Assembly (NCBI RefSeq): GCF_949628265.1
Contig: NC_088786.1
Span: forward strand, 23,147,681-23,211,680
DNA from: Cloeon dipterum
Lineage: Eukaryota > Arthropoda > Insecta > Ephemeroptera > Baetidae
Direction: 5' to 3'
Length of the DNA: 64,000 bases
Both the position numbers and the translations under genes were made by a program. Positions 47,650-58,169 of this stretch are shown here, in pieces. Under the pieces are notes generated by a model that did no database searches, was not told the DNA's origin, and saw only the letters and a list, made by a program, of their open reading frames with translations. The stretch's first letter is position 1, and the number at the start of each line of letters is the position of its first letter.

Positions 47650-49090
47650 TATGGCGGAGACACAATTCTGGGCCATTCCACACTTCTGGGCCACTTCCAT
47701 TTAAATAGCATTGTTTTCATTGTTGATGGGGCCCCACGTGATTTTAAATTGAACCAATTGGTTAAATTTTGGTCATTTGGTTCAAAGATTGCACTTTTTT
47801 GAACCAATTGATGCAATTATCCTATTAATAGAACCAATTTTGGTTCAAAATCAAATCAATGAACCAAGTTGGTTCAATTTTTTGTTTTAATGAAGCAACA
47901 TACAGAAGTTTTGGTTCAATTTTTTAAAATAAAGAATCAAATCATGTCTGTAACAGAGTTTTGGTTCTTTATTTCTAAAAAATAGAAGCAAAGTTTGTTT
48001 AAGAGTATCTATTGGTTCAATAATTTGCAACAAAGAATCAAAACTTCAAGCATTCGTATGTATTTTTGACTCAGAATAATGTAAATATTTTGGTTAATAT
48101 TTAGGAAAAAACGAATAAAAACTTTGGATTTTTTCCATATGAACATCTTAAAAATTATGTTATGATCCGATTAAATTTTAACTCCTTTCATTAATTAAAC
48201 AATCACTATGCACAAGAAAACAGGGAATTTGGTTCATATTTTTTAGGTTTCAATATAGAATAACATTTTAAGTATTGATGGGGTGGAATGTATAATTTTG
48301 CTACATTGCTGTTTTCATTCAGAGAACCAAAAACTTCATATGTTTCAGTACCACAAAATTAAAAATTTCTCAATTTTTTTCAGTTTATTAACTCATTATT
48401 TGCCAACATCAAATGGTGTGTGCAATCATTTTTTAATTTCTTGCAAATAACCAAATGCCAAAAAACAAACCTTTTATAAAAATTTGAAAATTTTATTGGT
48501 ACATAACCCCGGAAATCTTTATTAATAAGTTTTTGTAGGTATATTTAATGTTGCAACTGGCCCAATGAGAGTAGAATATAAGTTAAATCAGGACGTTTTC
48601 TCACATAATGGCTGATTAGTCACTAAAAGCAGGCGCATCTTCCACGGTTTTTTCCTATTTGATATATATACGTCAAATTTTTAAAACATATACCGTTACG
48701 CGAGTGGTGCAGAGGGTAGAGGATGTGCTCACAAATCACAAGGTTCGAATCCAGGTAAGAACTAATTAAGTTATGTGTTTTCAGCCAATTAAATTACAAG
48801 ACTTAATCAGTCTATTCATCCTTAGGTGCGAAAAGTGCAAATTGCATCTAAATTTAAAATATATTTAAAATTTTGAAAATTTATTCATTAAACCAATTGG
48901 TTCTTTATTTGAAATCATTGCATTAAGGATTTGGTTCAATTTTTGTCCCCCTTTGAACCAAAAAACTTTGAACCAATTGGTTCAATTTAAAATCACGTGG
49001 GTCACAACAATAAAATCCATAAAATCAATGCTTTTCTTATGGAAGTGGCCCAGAAGTGTGGACTGGCCCAGAATTGTGTCTCCGCCATAC
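47650..49090. repeat. 1.44-kb module with its own inverted ends, inside the right TIR
   Basis: Mirror copy of 37112-38551, with single-base differences only in the parts compared (for example TTTAACC for TTGAACC near one arm). The same TATGGCGGAGACACAATTCT ends and GAACCAA motifs are present. Confidence 0.8.
48692..48758 (+). other. tRNA-like segment (right TIR)
   Basis: Mirror of 37443-37507. The B box GGTTCGAATCC is at 48742-48752, preceded by GTGGTGCAGAGGGTAGAG. It has the same limits: no convincing cloverleaf. Confidence 0.45.
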
Positions 49091-49219
49091 ATATTATATG
49101 CAATCTGTTTATGTATTATTATTATGAATAGAAAATCAAGTTCCACCAAAGAAAATCGAGAAATAATGGCCCAAAATACAGATCCAAATCAGCCCAGTGC
49201 TAATTTCACTGTTAAAACT

Positions 49220-51060
49220 CACCTCAACAAGACCTAACCCTTCCTTCCTCGACCGAACAAAAATCGGCACCATCCAGGTGTCCTGTTTTGCATTTGAACG
49301 CCACTGCGGACGACATTTGCTGGGCCTGCTGCTCAACCTAGACAAGGCAGGTTTATTATTAGCCCACAGTGCTAATTTCACTGCTAAAATACTCACCTCA
49401 ACAAGGCCTAACCCTTCCTTCCTCGACCGCACAAAAATCTGCACCGTCCAGGTGTCATGTTTTGCATTTGAACGCCACTGCGGACGACATTTGCTGGGCC
49501 TGCTGCTCAACCTAGACAAGGCAGGTTTATTATTAGCCCACAGTGCTAATTTCACTGCTAGAATACTCACCTCAACAAGGCCTAACCCTTCCTTCCTCGA
49601 CCGCACAAAAATCTGCACCGTCCAGGTGTCATGTTTTGCATTTGAACGCCACTGCGGACGACATTTGCTGGGCCTGCTGCTCAACCTAGACAAGGCAGGT
49701 TTATTATTAGCCCACAGTGCTAATTTCACTGCTAAAATACTCACCTCAACAAGGCCTAACCCTTCCTTCCTCGACCGCACAAAAATCTTCCTTCCTCGAC
49801 CGAACAAAAATCGGCACCATCCAGGTGTCCTGTTTTGCATTTGAACGCCACTGCGGACGACATTTGCTGGGCCTGCTGCTCAACCTAGACAAGGCAGGTT
49901 TATTATTAGCCCACAGTGCTAATTTCACTGCTAAAATACTCACCTCAACAAGGCCTAACCCTTCCTTCCTCGACCGCACAAAAATCTGCACCGTCCAGGT
50001 GTCATGTTTTGCATTTGAACGCCACTGCGGACGACATTTGCTGGGCCTGCTGCTCAACCTAGACAAGGCAGGTTTATTATTAGCCCACAGTGCTAATTTC
50101 ACTGCTAAAATACTCACCTCAACAAGGCCTAACCCTTCCTTCCTCGACCGCACAAAAATCTTCCTTCCTCGACCGAACAAAAATCGGCACCATCCAGGTG
50201 TCCTGTTTTGCATTTGAACGCCACTGCGGACGACATTTGCTGGGCCTGCTGCTCAACCTAGACAAGGCAGGTTTATTATTAGCCCACAGTGCTAATTTCA
50301 CTGCTAAAATACTCACCTCAACAAGGCCAAATCCTTCCTTCCTCGACCGCACAAAAATCTGCACCGTCCAGGTGTCCTGTTTTGCATTTGAACGCCACTG
50401 CGGACGACATTTGCTGGGCCTGCTGCTCAACCTAGACAAGGCAGGTTTATTATTAGCCCACAGTGCTAATTTCACTGCTAAAATACTCACCTCAACAAGG
50501 CCTAACCCTTCCTTCCTCGACCGCACAAAAATCTGCACCGTCCAGGTGTCATGTTTTGCATTTGAACGCCACTGCGGACGACATTTGCTGGGCCTGCTGC
50601 TCAACCTAGACAAGGCAGGTTTATTATTAGCCCACAGTGCTAATTTCACTGCTAAAATACTCACCTCAACAAGGCCTAACCCTTCCTTCCTCGACCGCAC
50701 AAAAATCTTCCTTCCTCGACCGAACAAAAATCGGCACCATCCAGGTGTCCTGTTTTGCATTTCGTCGCCACTGCGGACGACATTTGCTGGGCCTGCTGCT
50801 CAACCTAGACAAGGCAGGTTTATTATTAGCCCACAGTGCTAATTTCACTGCTAAATCTCACCTCAACAAGGCCTAACCCTTCCTTCCTCGACCGAACAAA
50901 AATCGGCACCGTCCAGGTGTCCTGTTTTGCATTTCGTCGCCACTGCGGACGACATTTGCTGGGCCTGCTGCTCAACCTAGACAAGGCAGGTTTATTATTA
51001 GCCCACAGTGCTAATTTCACTGCTAAAACTCACCTCAACAAGGCCAAATCCTTCCTTCCT
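49220..51060. repeat. Tandem array of ~174-bp units (right TIR)
   Basis: Unit starts (CACCTC) lie at 49220, 49394, 49568, 49742, 49941, 50115, 50314, 50488, 50662, 50859 and 51031. From the outside inwards the spacings are 172, 197, 174, 174, 199, 174, 199, 174, 174 and 174. The left array has the same number of units, but its long units fall at different places and there is one fewer. The two arrays have therefore rearranged separately since the TIRs were last identical. Confidence 0.95.
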
Positions 51061-51404
51061 CGGGTCGTGTCCATGCCACGCGGGAATCGGCACCGTCCAG
51101 ACTTGGACGCGCAGGGTCGTCCCCAGGTCGTTTGTCCCTGTGAACAATACGGCGAATCTTCCTGTGTGATTTGCAAAGTTGGCGACCGCTTTCTTTGTTC
51201 GCTTACCACTAGCATTTCCTGTTTTCTGGTGCTCGTGGCTTCGTTTTCCGGAATTTTCACAGTTCCGCTCCGGTCCGCGCTCCGCTCTCCGCTTGGCAAG
51301 ATGGCGGCGACGACCGTGAGCCGGCGCCGGCAGTCGGTGTCGTCCACGGGCTTTTCAGTGCTTGTCGTTGCCGCCCATTCTGCGATGTTGCCAGATTGCT
51401 ATTG
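51061..51404. promoter_or_regulatory. GC-rich subterminal block with YY1-like motif (right)
   Basis: Mirror of the left block, with CAAGATGGCGGCG at 51297-51309. Its orientation relative to the minus-strand transposase gene would suit a promoter with a long 5' intron. Transcription from here is inferred. Confidence 0.45.
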
Positions 51405-51630
51405 TTGTAGGTATAGGACATACCGTTGTTGTAGGTATACAACAATTGTTGTATATATAGGATATACCGTTGTTGTAGGTATACAACAATTGTTGTATAT
51501 ATAGGATATACCGTTGTTGTAGGTATACAACATTGTTGTATATATAGGATATACCGTTGTTGTAGGTATACAACATTGTTGTATATATAGGTTATTCATT
51601 GTTGTATATACAACTTTGTTGTATATATAT
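51405..51630. repeat. Subterminal palindromic minisatellite (right)
   Basis: Units of GTTGTTGTAGGTATACAACA and TTGTTGTATATATAGGATAT, the reverse of the left tip. It ends in the GATATATAC-type terminus shared by both element ends. Confidence 0.85.
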
Positions 51631-51638
51631 CTATACCC

Positions 51639-51647
51639 TATTTATAA
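51639..51647. repeat. Right 9-bp target-site duplication
   Basis: TATTTATAA, identical to 34537-34545, immediately outside the right end of the transposon. Confidence 0.85.
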
Positions 51648-53050
51648 ACCTGACATCTGGCAGCTTCCCTCTGGTCCGTCACAATCATAAAGGTAATAAA
51701 AGCTGAACCTCAGCTCTAAAGTCAATGCGTAACAAAATAGCTAGAAACGAATAATAAAACTAGAATTTTCGACTTTGTTTATGAAGCGGCAGAGAGGCAC
51801 ACCCACTTTCCAGACTGCTTCTGCTGCCATCTCCGAAGGAAGGCGATTACGGTCTCTTGTATGTTATGCAACACGCGACGCAACGATGTGTGACAAGTTG
51901 CATACCTAACACCTAACTCGCAAGCTGTTGCAAAATTTATTCTCATACATTGTATTTTACTTTTGATTATTATTTTCGGCAAAATACATAGAGCTATTTC
52001 TTACTCTTGCTTCGAATAACTATAATTAAAAAACTGTAGTTATTATCAATTAATCATGAATTTCCCCTAAATCCATTTTGCAAATAAAATAGGGGTTTTA
52101 GTTTTTATAGGTCTCAAGATCGTGTAAATTTTAATTCTTTAGCACCTAATATTTTTGGAGCACTTCGAGAATTTCCAAATATTTTTATTTGTTTCTGGTC
52201 TAATAAAAAACATGAAATAATCGCAAATCAATAGACTGCAATTAAAAAATAATATATGTATTGTACTTCACGCAGCGAGTGAAGATGTAGCTGATGCAAA
52301 GGTGACTTTTAGTGCGGCAGTTCTCACACTTTCGAGGTTTTGTGGTCAGCATGAAGACATTAAATATTTTATAGTGGCTTACATGTAGGACGATATTTAA
52401 TTTCGCTTTACGTACGAAGTTTCATTTCCCTGCTCAAATAGTAATCCTATAAATATATGACACAAAACGCAAGGTACTGCCTTTGACGGGTATAATCCTT
52501 GCAATGATGATCACATGGTTTTTGCTACGATCATTCTATTTGAAAGGCAGCTGAACAACTCAATTCCAGTTACATATAGGTATGCGAGTTAAATTACTCA
52601 ATACATATATTAGTGTACTATATTTTTTTACTCTTCCACCGCATGTCAAGAAATCTCTGCTATTAAAATTCAAGTTCGTCATCTTGTATCTATGTAAACG
52701 GGTTGTAAATTATTGTTTATTGACATTCTCCGTTGTTTTGAAAGCCATGTCACGGAATTTTTCCGATGAAGACTATGTATTATCATCTGTTACTAAAAAC
52801 TTAAGTTCGTCCAAATGCTTCTCGGTTTTCGATGAAAAAGAAATTGCAGCCCAGCGCAATATTTGAATTTTAAAGAAGCGCTTGACAGGCCAAGTGCGGT
52901 TGATTGAGTCTAATGTTTGTGGAGTTTAGCAACCTCTACAATGTGCAATAATGAAAATTTCAGATTTTGCCGAATTTCTCAAAGAAAAAATAAACAGTTT
53001 TTGTCAATGAATTTTCGCTTGATTTCAATTCCCTTCGTCATCGTCGCGAT
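51648..53050. other. Intergenic DNA right of the transposon
   Basis: AT-rich, with no recognisable gene. The open frame at 52582-52866 has no family features and no splice context I can support. Confidence 0.65.
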
Positions 53051-53435
53051 CAACCAGCCTATTTGCTCGTATTGTCAAAGCATTATCAGGATAGTGTCAA
53101 GCCAATGGGAGGTATTATTGAGCATATCAGGGTTCTATTTTGACTGCCCAATGTCAGAGATGGCAAAAAGGTGATTACTTGAGTGTCTCAAACTGCCCAA
53201 GTATTTCAACGGGCTGGGAGGCGCATCGGCGCCGACTCACCACTTGCTGGTTTTCGCACCTTTCAAGTGGCTTTAGAGACAAATTTCTGGCGTTTCAATA
53301 GAAGACCTCGGTGCGGGGCGGCGAAAAGATGGCCACATTGGCCCCAAGCTCCTCTGCGGTCACGTGGGTCCCATGTTATCTGTTCAGAGGTGTTATTGGG
53401 ACCCACGGGATGTGCTGAGCAGAGGTTGTAATAAA
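53051..53435 (+). repeat. SINE-like dispersed repeat, copy D (near full length)
   Basis: It begins CAACCAGCC and shares with copy C the tRNA-like head (GCTCGTATTGTCAAAGC), GCAATGGGAGG-like and CCCAATGTCAGAGATGGCAAA blocks and AACGGGCTGGGAGGCG. Its 3' half matches copy A, ending CCCACGGGATGTGCTGAGCAG. It defines a subfamily with A, against B and C. Confidence 0.82.
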
Positions 53436-56400
53436 TTATGAAAAAATCTATCCAACGGTGTACGTATCAAGAGGTAAATTTCCTTCTGGGAAAATAAATC
53501 CTGATTTTAAAAAGGGAGACAATGCTCGCCACTTGATTAGCATGCAAGCGTTAAAGCCGCTTTTCTCGTAAATTTAAACAGCAGCCTGGCAAAATTATAG
53601 CTTTTTCCTAATTTTCAGAGATAAAAAGGATTTTTCACAATTTTTCTGTACATTTTTTTAAGTAGAGCAATTATTCGGGGGCCCGGGGAACCCCCAAAAT
53701 ACTGATCATGATGCGTGTGTCTGACTTAATTACGGTACAGACGGAGACCGAAGTGGTCATACGCGAAATTTGACACCCGCTATACACCGCCACAACACGC
53801 AGTGTGCGGTGAAAATATAAAATTTATATGCGCTCTTTGGCGAGTTCTCAAGACGATGGGAGCAAGGAAAATTATGCTTATGTAAAATTGCTTTGTGACG
53901 CGACTGCCTGACAGCTTCACGGGCTTCTGTTTTTTATCTGTTCCGACGCATTGATTTTGGTAATCCTTTCTCTTTCGGGCTTGGCAGAAACACGAAGTTT
54001 ATTTCCATCGAGGTGGTTATATAATTTGTTTCTCCACAATTTCGGCATATTCTTCATGCTCGGTAATTCCAGCGAAAATCACGTGAACTGGATTGCTTGT
54101 TTTTCTTTATCTCTTATTGCCCCTGAAGTCGAAATAAGCAAGCAACCTACCATTAACGGCCTTTCAGATTTTTCTTTTTTGCACGATGGAATCTCTGCAT
54201 CACATGACTGCAAGAGTCACATGAGCGGATGTGGGGAACAGCGTGCAAATGAGCTGCGAAACTTTTCTTTTTCTCAATCCAGCGTACCTTCAAAATCGTC
54301 AATAAAATGACTGGCGTGAATTGTATTCAAACTATTCGAAAATTGCATTGAAGCATATTTTTAGAAATAGGAACCGACAATCCTTTGATATCCCCAAAAC
54401 AATATTATGGCGGGGTAACAGGATTTCTGACCAATTCCATTGATTGATAAGCCAAATTTTTAACAATGGTGAAGACTGCCAAATGAACAGCTCTTCAGGG
54501 ACAGCAATTTAAACTACAAGTTGCGACTTTAAGTAGCGTCTCTCGAATGAATAACGTAGTACAATGTGTCATTATCATAACGGGTGGGGAAATTAAATTA
54601 TCGGAATTAAATATTGGCTTGGTACATCCGCATGGCTACGTGCTTCTGCATGCAATCATGTTATCTGCTCACTCAATTTTAATGTGATTAAGCTAAATAC
54701 AGCCAATCGAATGCCAGAGAAACAGATGGATAAATATTGCCTTCTGCTGGCAATATTACCATGGAAATCCTGAAATCACAAGTAATAATTAAAATCGCGT
54801 TATGTAATCAGTGAGTGGAGAAAAATTATTTTTTTAGACTTTTGTTAATATTCACAGTTCAATACTGATTCTTACAAAATAGTAAAAGCCAACGCTGGCA
54901 TGCAACTGCTGGAATGGCTTGTCTTGAGACGCACAATAAGCACAAAGTAGAATCATATGTATTTATATTAATGCAACATCCTTGAAAACAAGTCTTGCAT
55001 GCGACTTGTGCATTTTCGTGAAGGTATATTGCAGTAAATTTTCTCTGCTTCTCCGCCGCCGAGGCATCTTTGCTGGACGAGCAGTGCGCTACACCTACAC
55101 GCAATTAAAAAGTTAAAAGCTCTTGAAGATCAGATTAATTCCAAACAGTGCTTTCTCTCTGAACGCACGGTCGAATAATTTAGTTTTTTCAATTTTTGAA
55201 AGAAATTCACTAATGCAACGCTTTGATATTTGATTTTGATTAAAATATGAATCTAAATATTCTCTTATACTTATGAATAAAGTTAGTTTTAATTTATGCT
55301 TTATTCACCATAAAAATGACGCATTTAATAGTCAATATTCACGATAAAAATGCACATTAAAAATCGTTTCTACAGATTATTTACATTTAAATTTGAACCC
55401 TATTTCTCCTTCTGTCAATTGTAATATTTCCGTTACTTTATTTTCCCATTTATAAATACACCATTTTAGCGAAATTCGCAAACACCTCTGTCTAATTAAT
55501 CAATTAAATTGAGACGAAACCTATTTCTACTCATGTAAATTCCATTTTAAATCACACTCTACAGTTAAAAAGGTGATTCCACAAATCAAGGCAACAGTTG
55601 AAACAAGAGTGTGACAATTCAAGTGAAACTTCTTTGATCACCAATATTATTTATCATTAAATACCCATAGCAGAACTGTTAATTATCAGTCCGTGAAGCG
55701 GTGAATTAAGTTTACAGCAATGAGCATTATGCTAAACTGGTTTTAGAAAGAAACTCGGGAATGATTGACGAGTAAATACAATATATCATCACACACCATT
55801 TGATTTTGCAAAGTTGTTGCAAAAATGTGTGATGGGATTTAACACTGCAATTTAAATCATAATAAAAATTAATTTAATTTCTTCTAAACGATTTTCATTT
55901 AGTAAAATTTGAACTTGCGTAGACGGATTTTTTTTTGTTTGAAAACATCAAGACAATGATTTTCTTGATTTTACTTCACTTTAGTAGAAGATAAATAAGA
56001 TTATATATCTAAATTTTCTGACTGCAGGTGTTTAGTAAATAACACACTCTGGTGAAATTTGTTTGATATTTCTTTATTGGATTATCGAGGAATGGATGAG
56101 TTCAAATTTACCCAGGCAGTGAAAATTGAACACCTTGTCGCCGATCTAGAAAGCACTGTCTGCGTGATAGGCATTATTAGGTATTGAACTCGTGACCAAC
56201 CTGCACCGCCGCGATGCTTTGAATGTAATACGAGATCTGCCTATATGCCCGGTGGAGACCAGTCGAGTCCCGTGACTCTGACGTCACGACTGAAAGGCTG
56301 TGGGATGGAAGCGCGTGGAGCAGGACAAACACCGAGGATAACGCCGCAAAAACAATATTTTTTTTCTGGAGAGTGTGGTCCATTAGTTTTTTGCACATGT

Positions 56401-56879
56401 CACATGTTCTCATCTCCGTGTGGACACGAATATAACGACCAAACTCACGCGCTGTTGAGAATTTTTGCTCCACCCTAGTCACATGATTTGGTCGAGAAAA
56501 AATTTGAACGACCGCAGCTTAAATTATTTTCTGATCATCAAATTTGAGAAAGATAATTTTTTTTGCACACAAAAGGAAGCTTTTTATAGCCATTTTAAAT
56601 ATTTTAAACATGATATTTTCAAATAAATTTCATTTTTTAACCTTAAAAATATGTTATTTTGGCTAAAAAGAGGCATCAAAATTTATGTAGACCTGGAAAC
56701 TTTTTAAAATAAGTAAAATAAATAGTACTGTGATTGAGGTACCTTGGAGTTTAGCTGCGATTGGTTTAAAAGCAGCATTAAAAGTTTATGGGCGAAAAGC
56801 TATGCCTGAGTAAAGTTTCCAGAAGAGTGGGGAACATAGTGAGCATTGCAGTAGAAGGCCAGCGTGCATCTCTCCAGTT
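53436..56879. other. Intergenic DNA upstream of the peroxidase gene
   Basis: No gene recognised. The frames at 53951-54310 and 56177-56482 lack family signatures. An imperfect ~46-nt hairpin occurs at about 55788-55833. The distal promoter of the peroxidase may lie in the right part. Confidence 0.6.
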
Positions 56880-56997
56880 GCGCCGCGCACCAAAGAAGAC
56901 CCACACCTGCGACTCGGCGGAGCAGGCCAAATCGTCGCACAGTTAACTTCCGAACACTGCTATTGGAAAAAAGCAGCCTCAGAATTTATACCGACAC
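56880..56997 (+). other. Candidate non-coding first exon of the peroxidase gene
   Basis: A GC-richer patch ending in a strong donor ACAC|GTAAGT (56998-57003). It fits the acceptor CATTTTAG at 58141-58148, just 5' of the ATG at 58170. The exon start is not visible. This rests on splice consensus only. Confidence 0.35.
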
Positions 56998-57003
56998 GTA
57001 AGT

Positions 57004-58147
57004 TGAACGCATTTTTCTTTCTTAAATATGTGTTCAATTGTGCTCAGAGTGAAACAGACACAAAATTTTGGGAAGGAAGGAGCTGATAATTCCAATCTTG
57101 AATCCCGACAGTCACTTTCCAATTTTAAGCTAGATGTCAAGATATAGGTCCACTAATTGACGTAACTGATGTCAACATAGCATTCAAGAGTAAAATTATT
57201 GTAATAGTTTTCAGTCAGTCTCAGTTATTATTTATTTTTTCATTCAAGCTTGTTTAGTTATTTTCCAACTTAATTTTATTTAAAATGCGCACTAACCGAG
57301 GAATTAATGCTGATCATGTGATGGTTTTGTTTTTACTTATCCTAGTAATAGTTGAGTTTAAAATTGATCCATGTTACTAAAATTGCTTTTATGTGCATAT
57401 TTATGACTAAATTTCTAAGCATGGTTCAATAGTAGTATACTAGTTAAAATACTTTACAATTTTTTAAAGCATAAAGCGTTTTACTATACACCTTGTTTAT
57501 TTTCCTTTTAACTTTTCATTGCAATATTTAAAACAGCAAAAAATAATTGCTAAAAATTATCAGACGTTTTTGTCAGTAAAAGTCAGATAAATGGTTAAAG
57601 CATTTTTTTTAGTAAACTTAAGATTCCACGTCTCTGTAAGATTGATTTGCGAGATGCATATAAATTTGACGATACACACGTGACAAGGAACCCGTCATAA
57701 TATTTTAGTGAGTCCTGCACGTACACACACAGGCGGGGACTGACCATCAATAAGTAAGAGATCGTGTTACTCCCTCATTATTGGGGCTTCTGGCTCGCTC
57801 GATTTCCTTGTCACACAAAAATATCGCGTTGCCAGAATAAATTAATTAGTGTATTCTTTGAAAGAAAATGTTAAAACTAAAGGGATGTAGAACAGTGCTA
57901 ACCAATTTTCAGTCGAATATTGAGCTCGTTAAGTGTCCGACATATTTTTCATTTAAACCAGCTAGTTAGTGAAGTAAAAAGAGGAGCTAATTTAATTAAT
58001 TCACTTTCTATTATTTTATTAAGTGGTATCATTTTATCAGTGGCCACTTTATTCCTGCTTCCCATATTTTGTAAAACTTCGAACTTGTCAAGCCGAAATA
58101 TTTATTTTCACCAAGTCAGTAATGAGCTCTATTTACCCCTCATTTTA
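57004..58147 (+). other. Probable 5' UTR intron of the peroxidase gene
   Basis: AT-rich stretch with no gene of its own (the frame at 57920-58180 overlaps the acceptor and is not conserved-looking). It is bounded by the candidate donor at 56998 and the TTTTAG acceptor ending at 58148. Confidence 0.4.
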
Positions 58148-58169
58148 GGGCAAAAAATTAGCCGTCGTC

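Larger units (their letters stand above)
34546..51638. mobile_element. 17.1-kb Mutator-superfamily (MULE) transposon with very long TIRs
   Basis: Both ends begin GG: GGAAATAGATATATATACAA on the left and GGGTATAGATATATATACAA in reverse complement on the right. They are flanked by the 9-bp duplication TATTTATAA. The TIRs run about 34546-38781 and 47410-51638, roughly 4.2 kb each, and differ by only a few bases in the parts I compared, apart from array rearrangements and a Penelope insertion in the left one. The core carries a single minus-strand gene with an intact MULE DDE domain. Near-identical TIRs, an exact duplication and an apparently open transposase suggest recent insertion, and possibly an autonomous element. 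Confidence 0.92.
47410..51638. repeat. Right terminal inverted repeat
   Basis: Reverse complement of the left TIR without the Penelope insertion. From the inside: one array unit, the 1.44-kb module (about 47650-49090), the tandem array (49220-51060), the GC-rich block and the palindromic minisatellite (51405-51630). Confidence 0.93.

Noticed and set aside
55788-55833. Imperfect hairpin as a pre-miRNA
   Set aside because: The stem is short, with bulges and about 46 nt in all; animal pre-miRNAs are longer.
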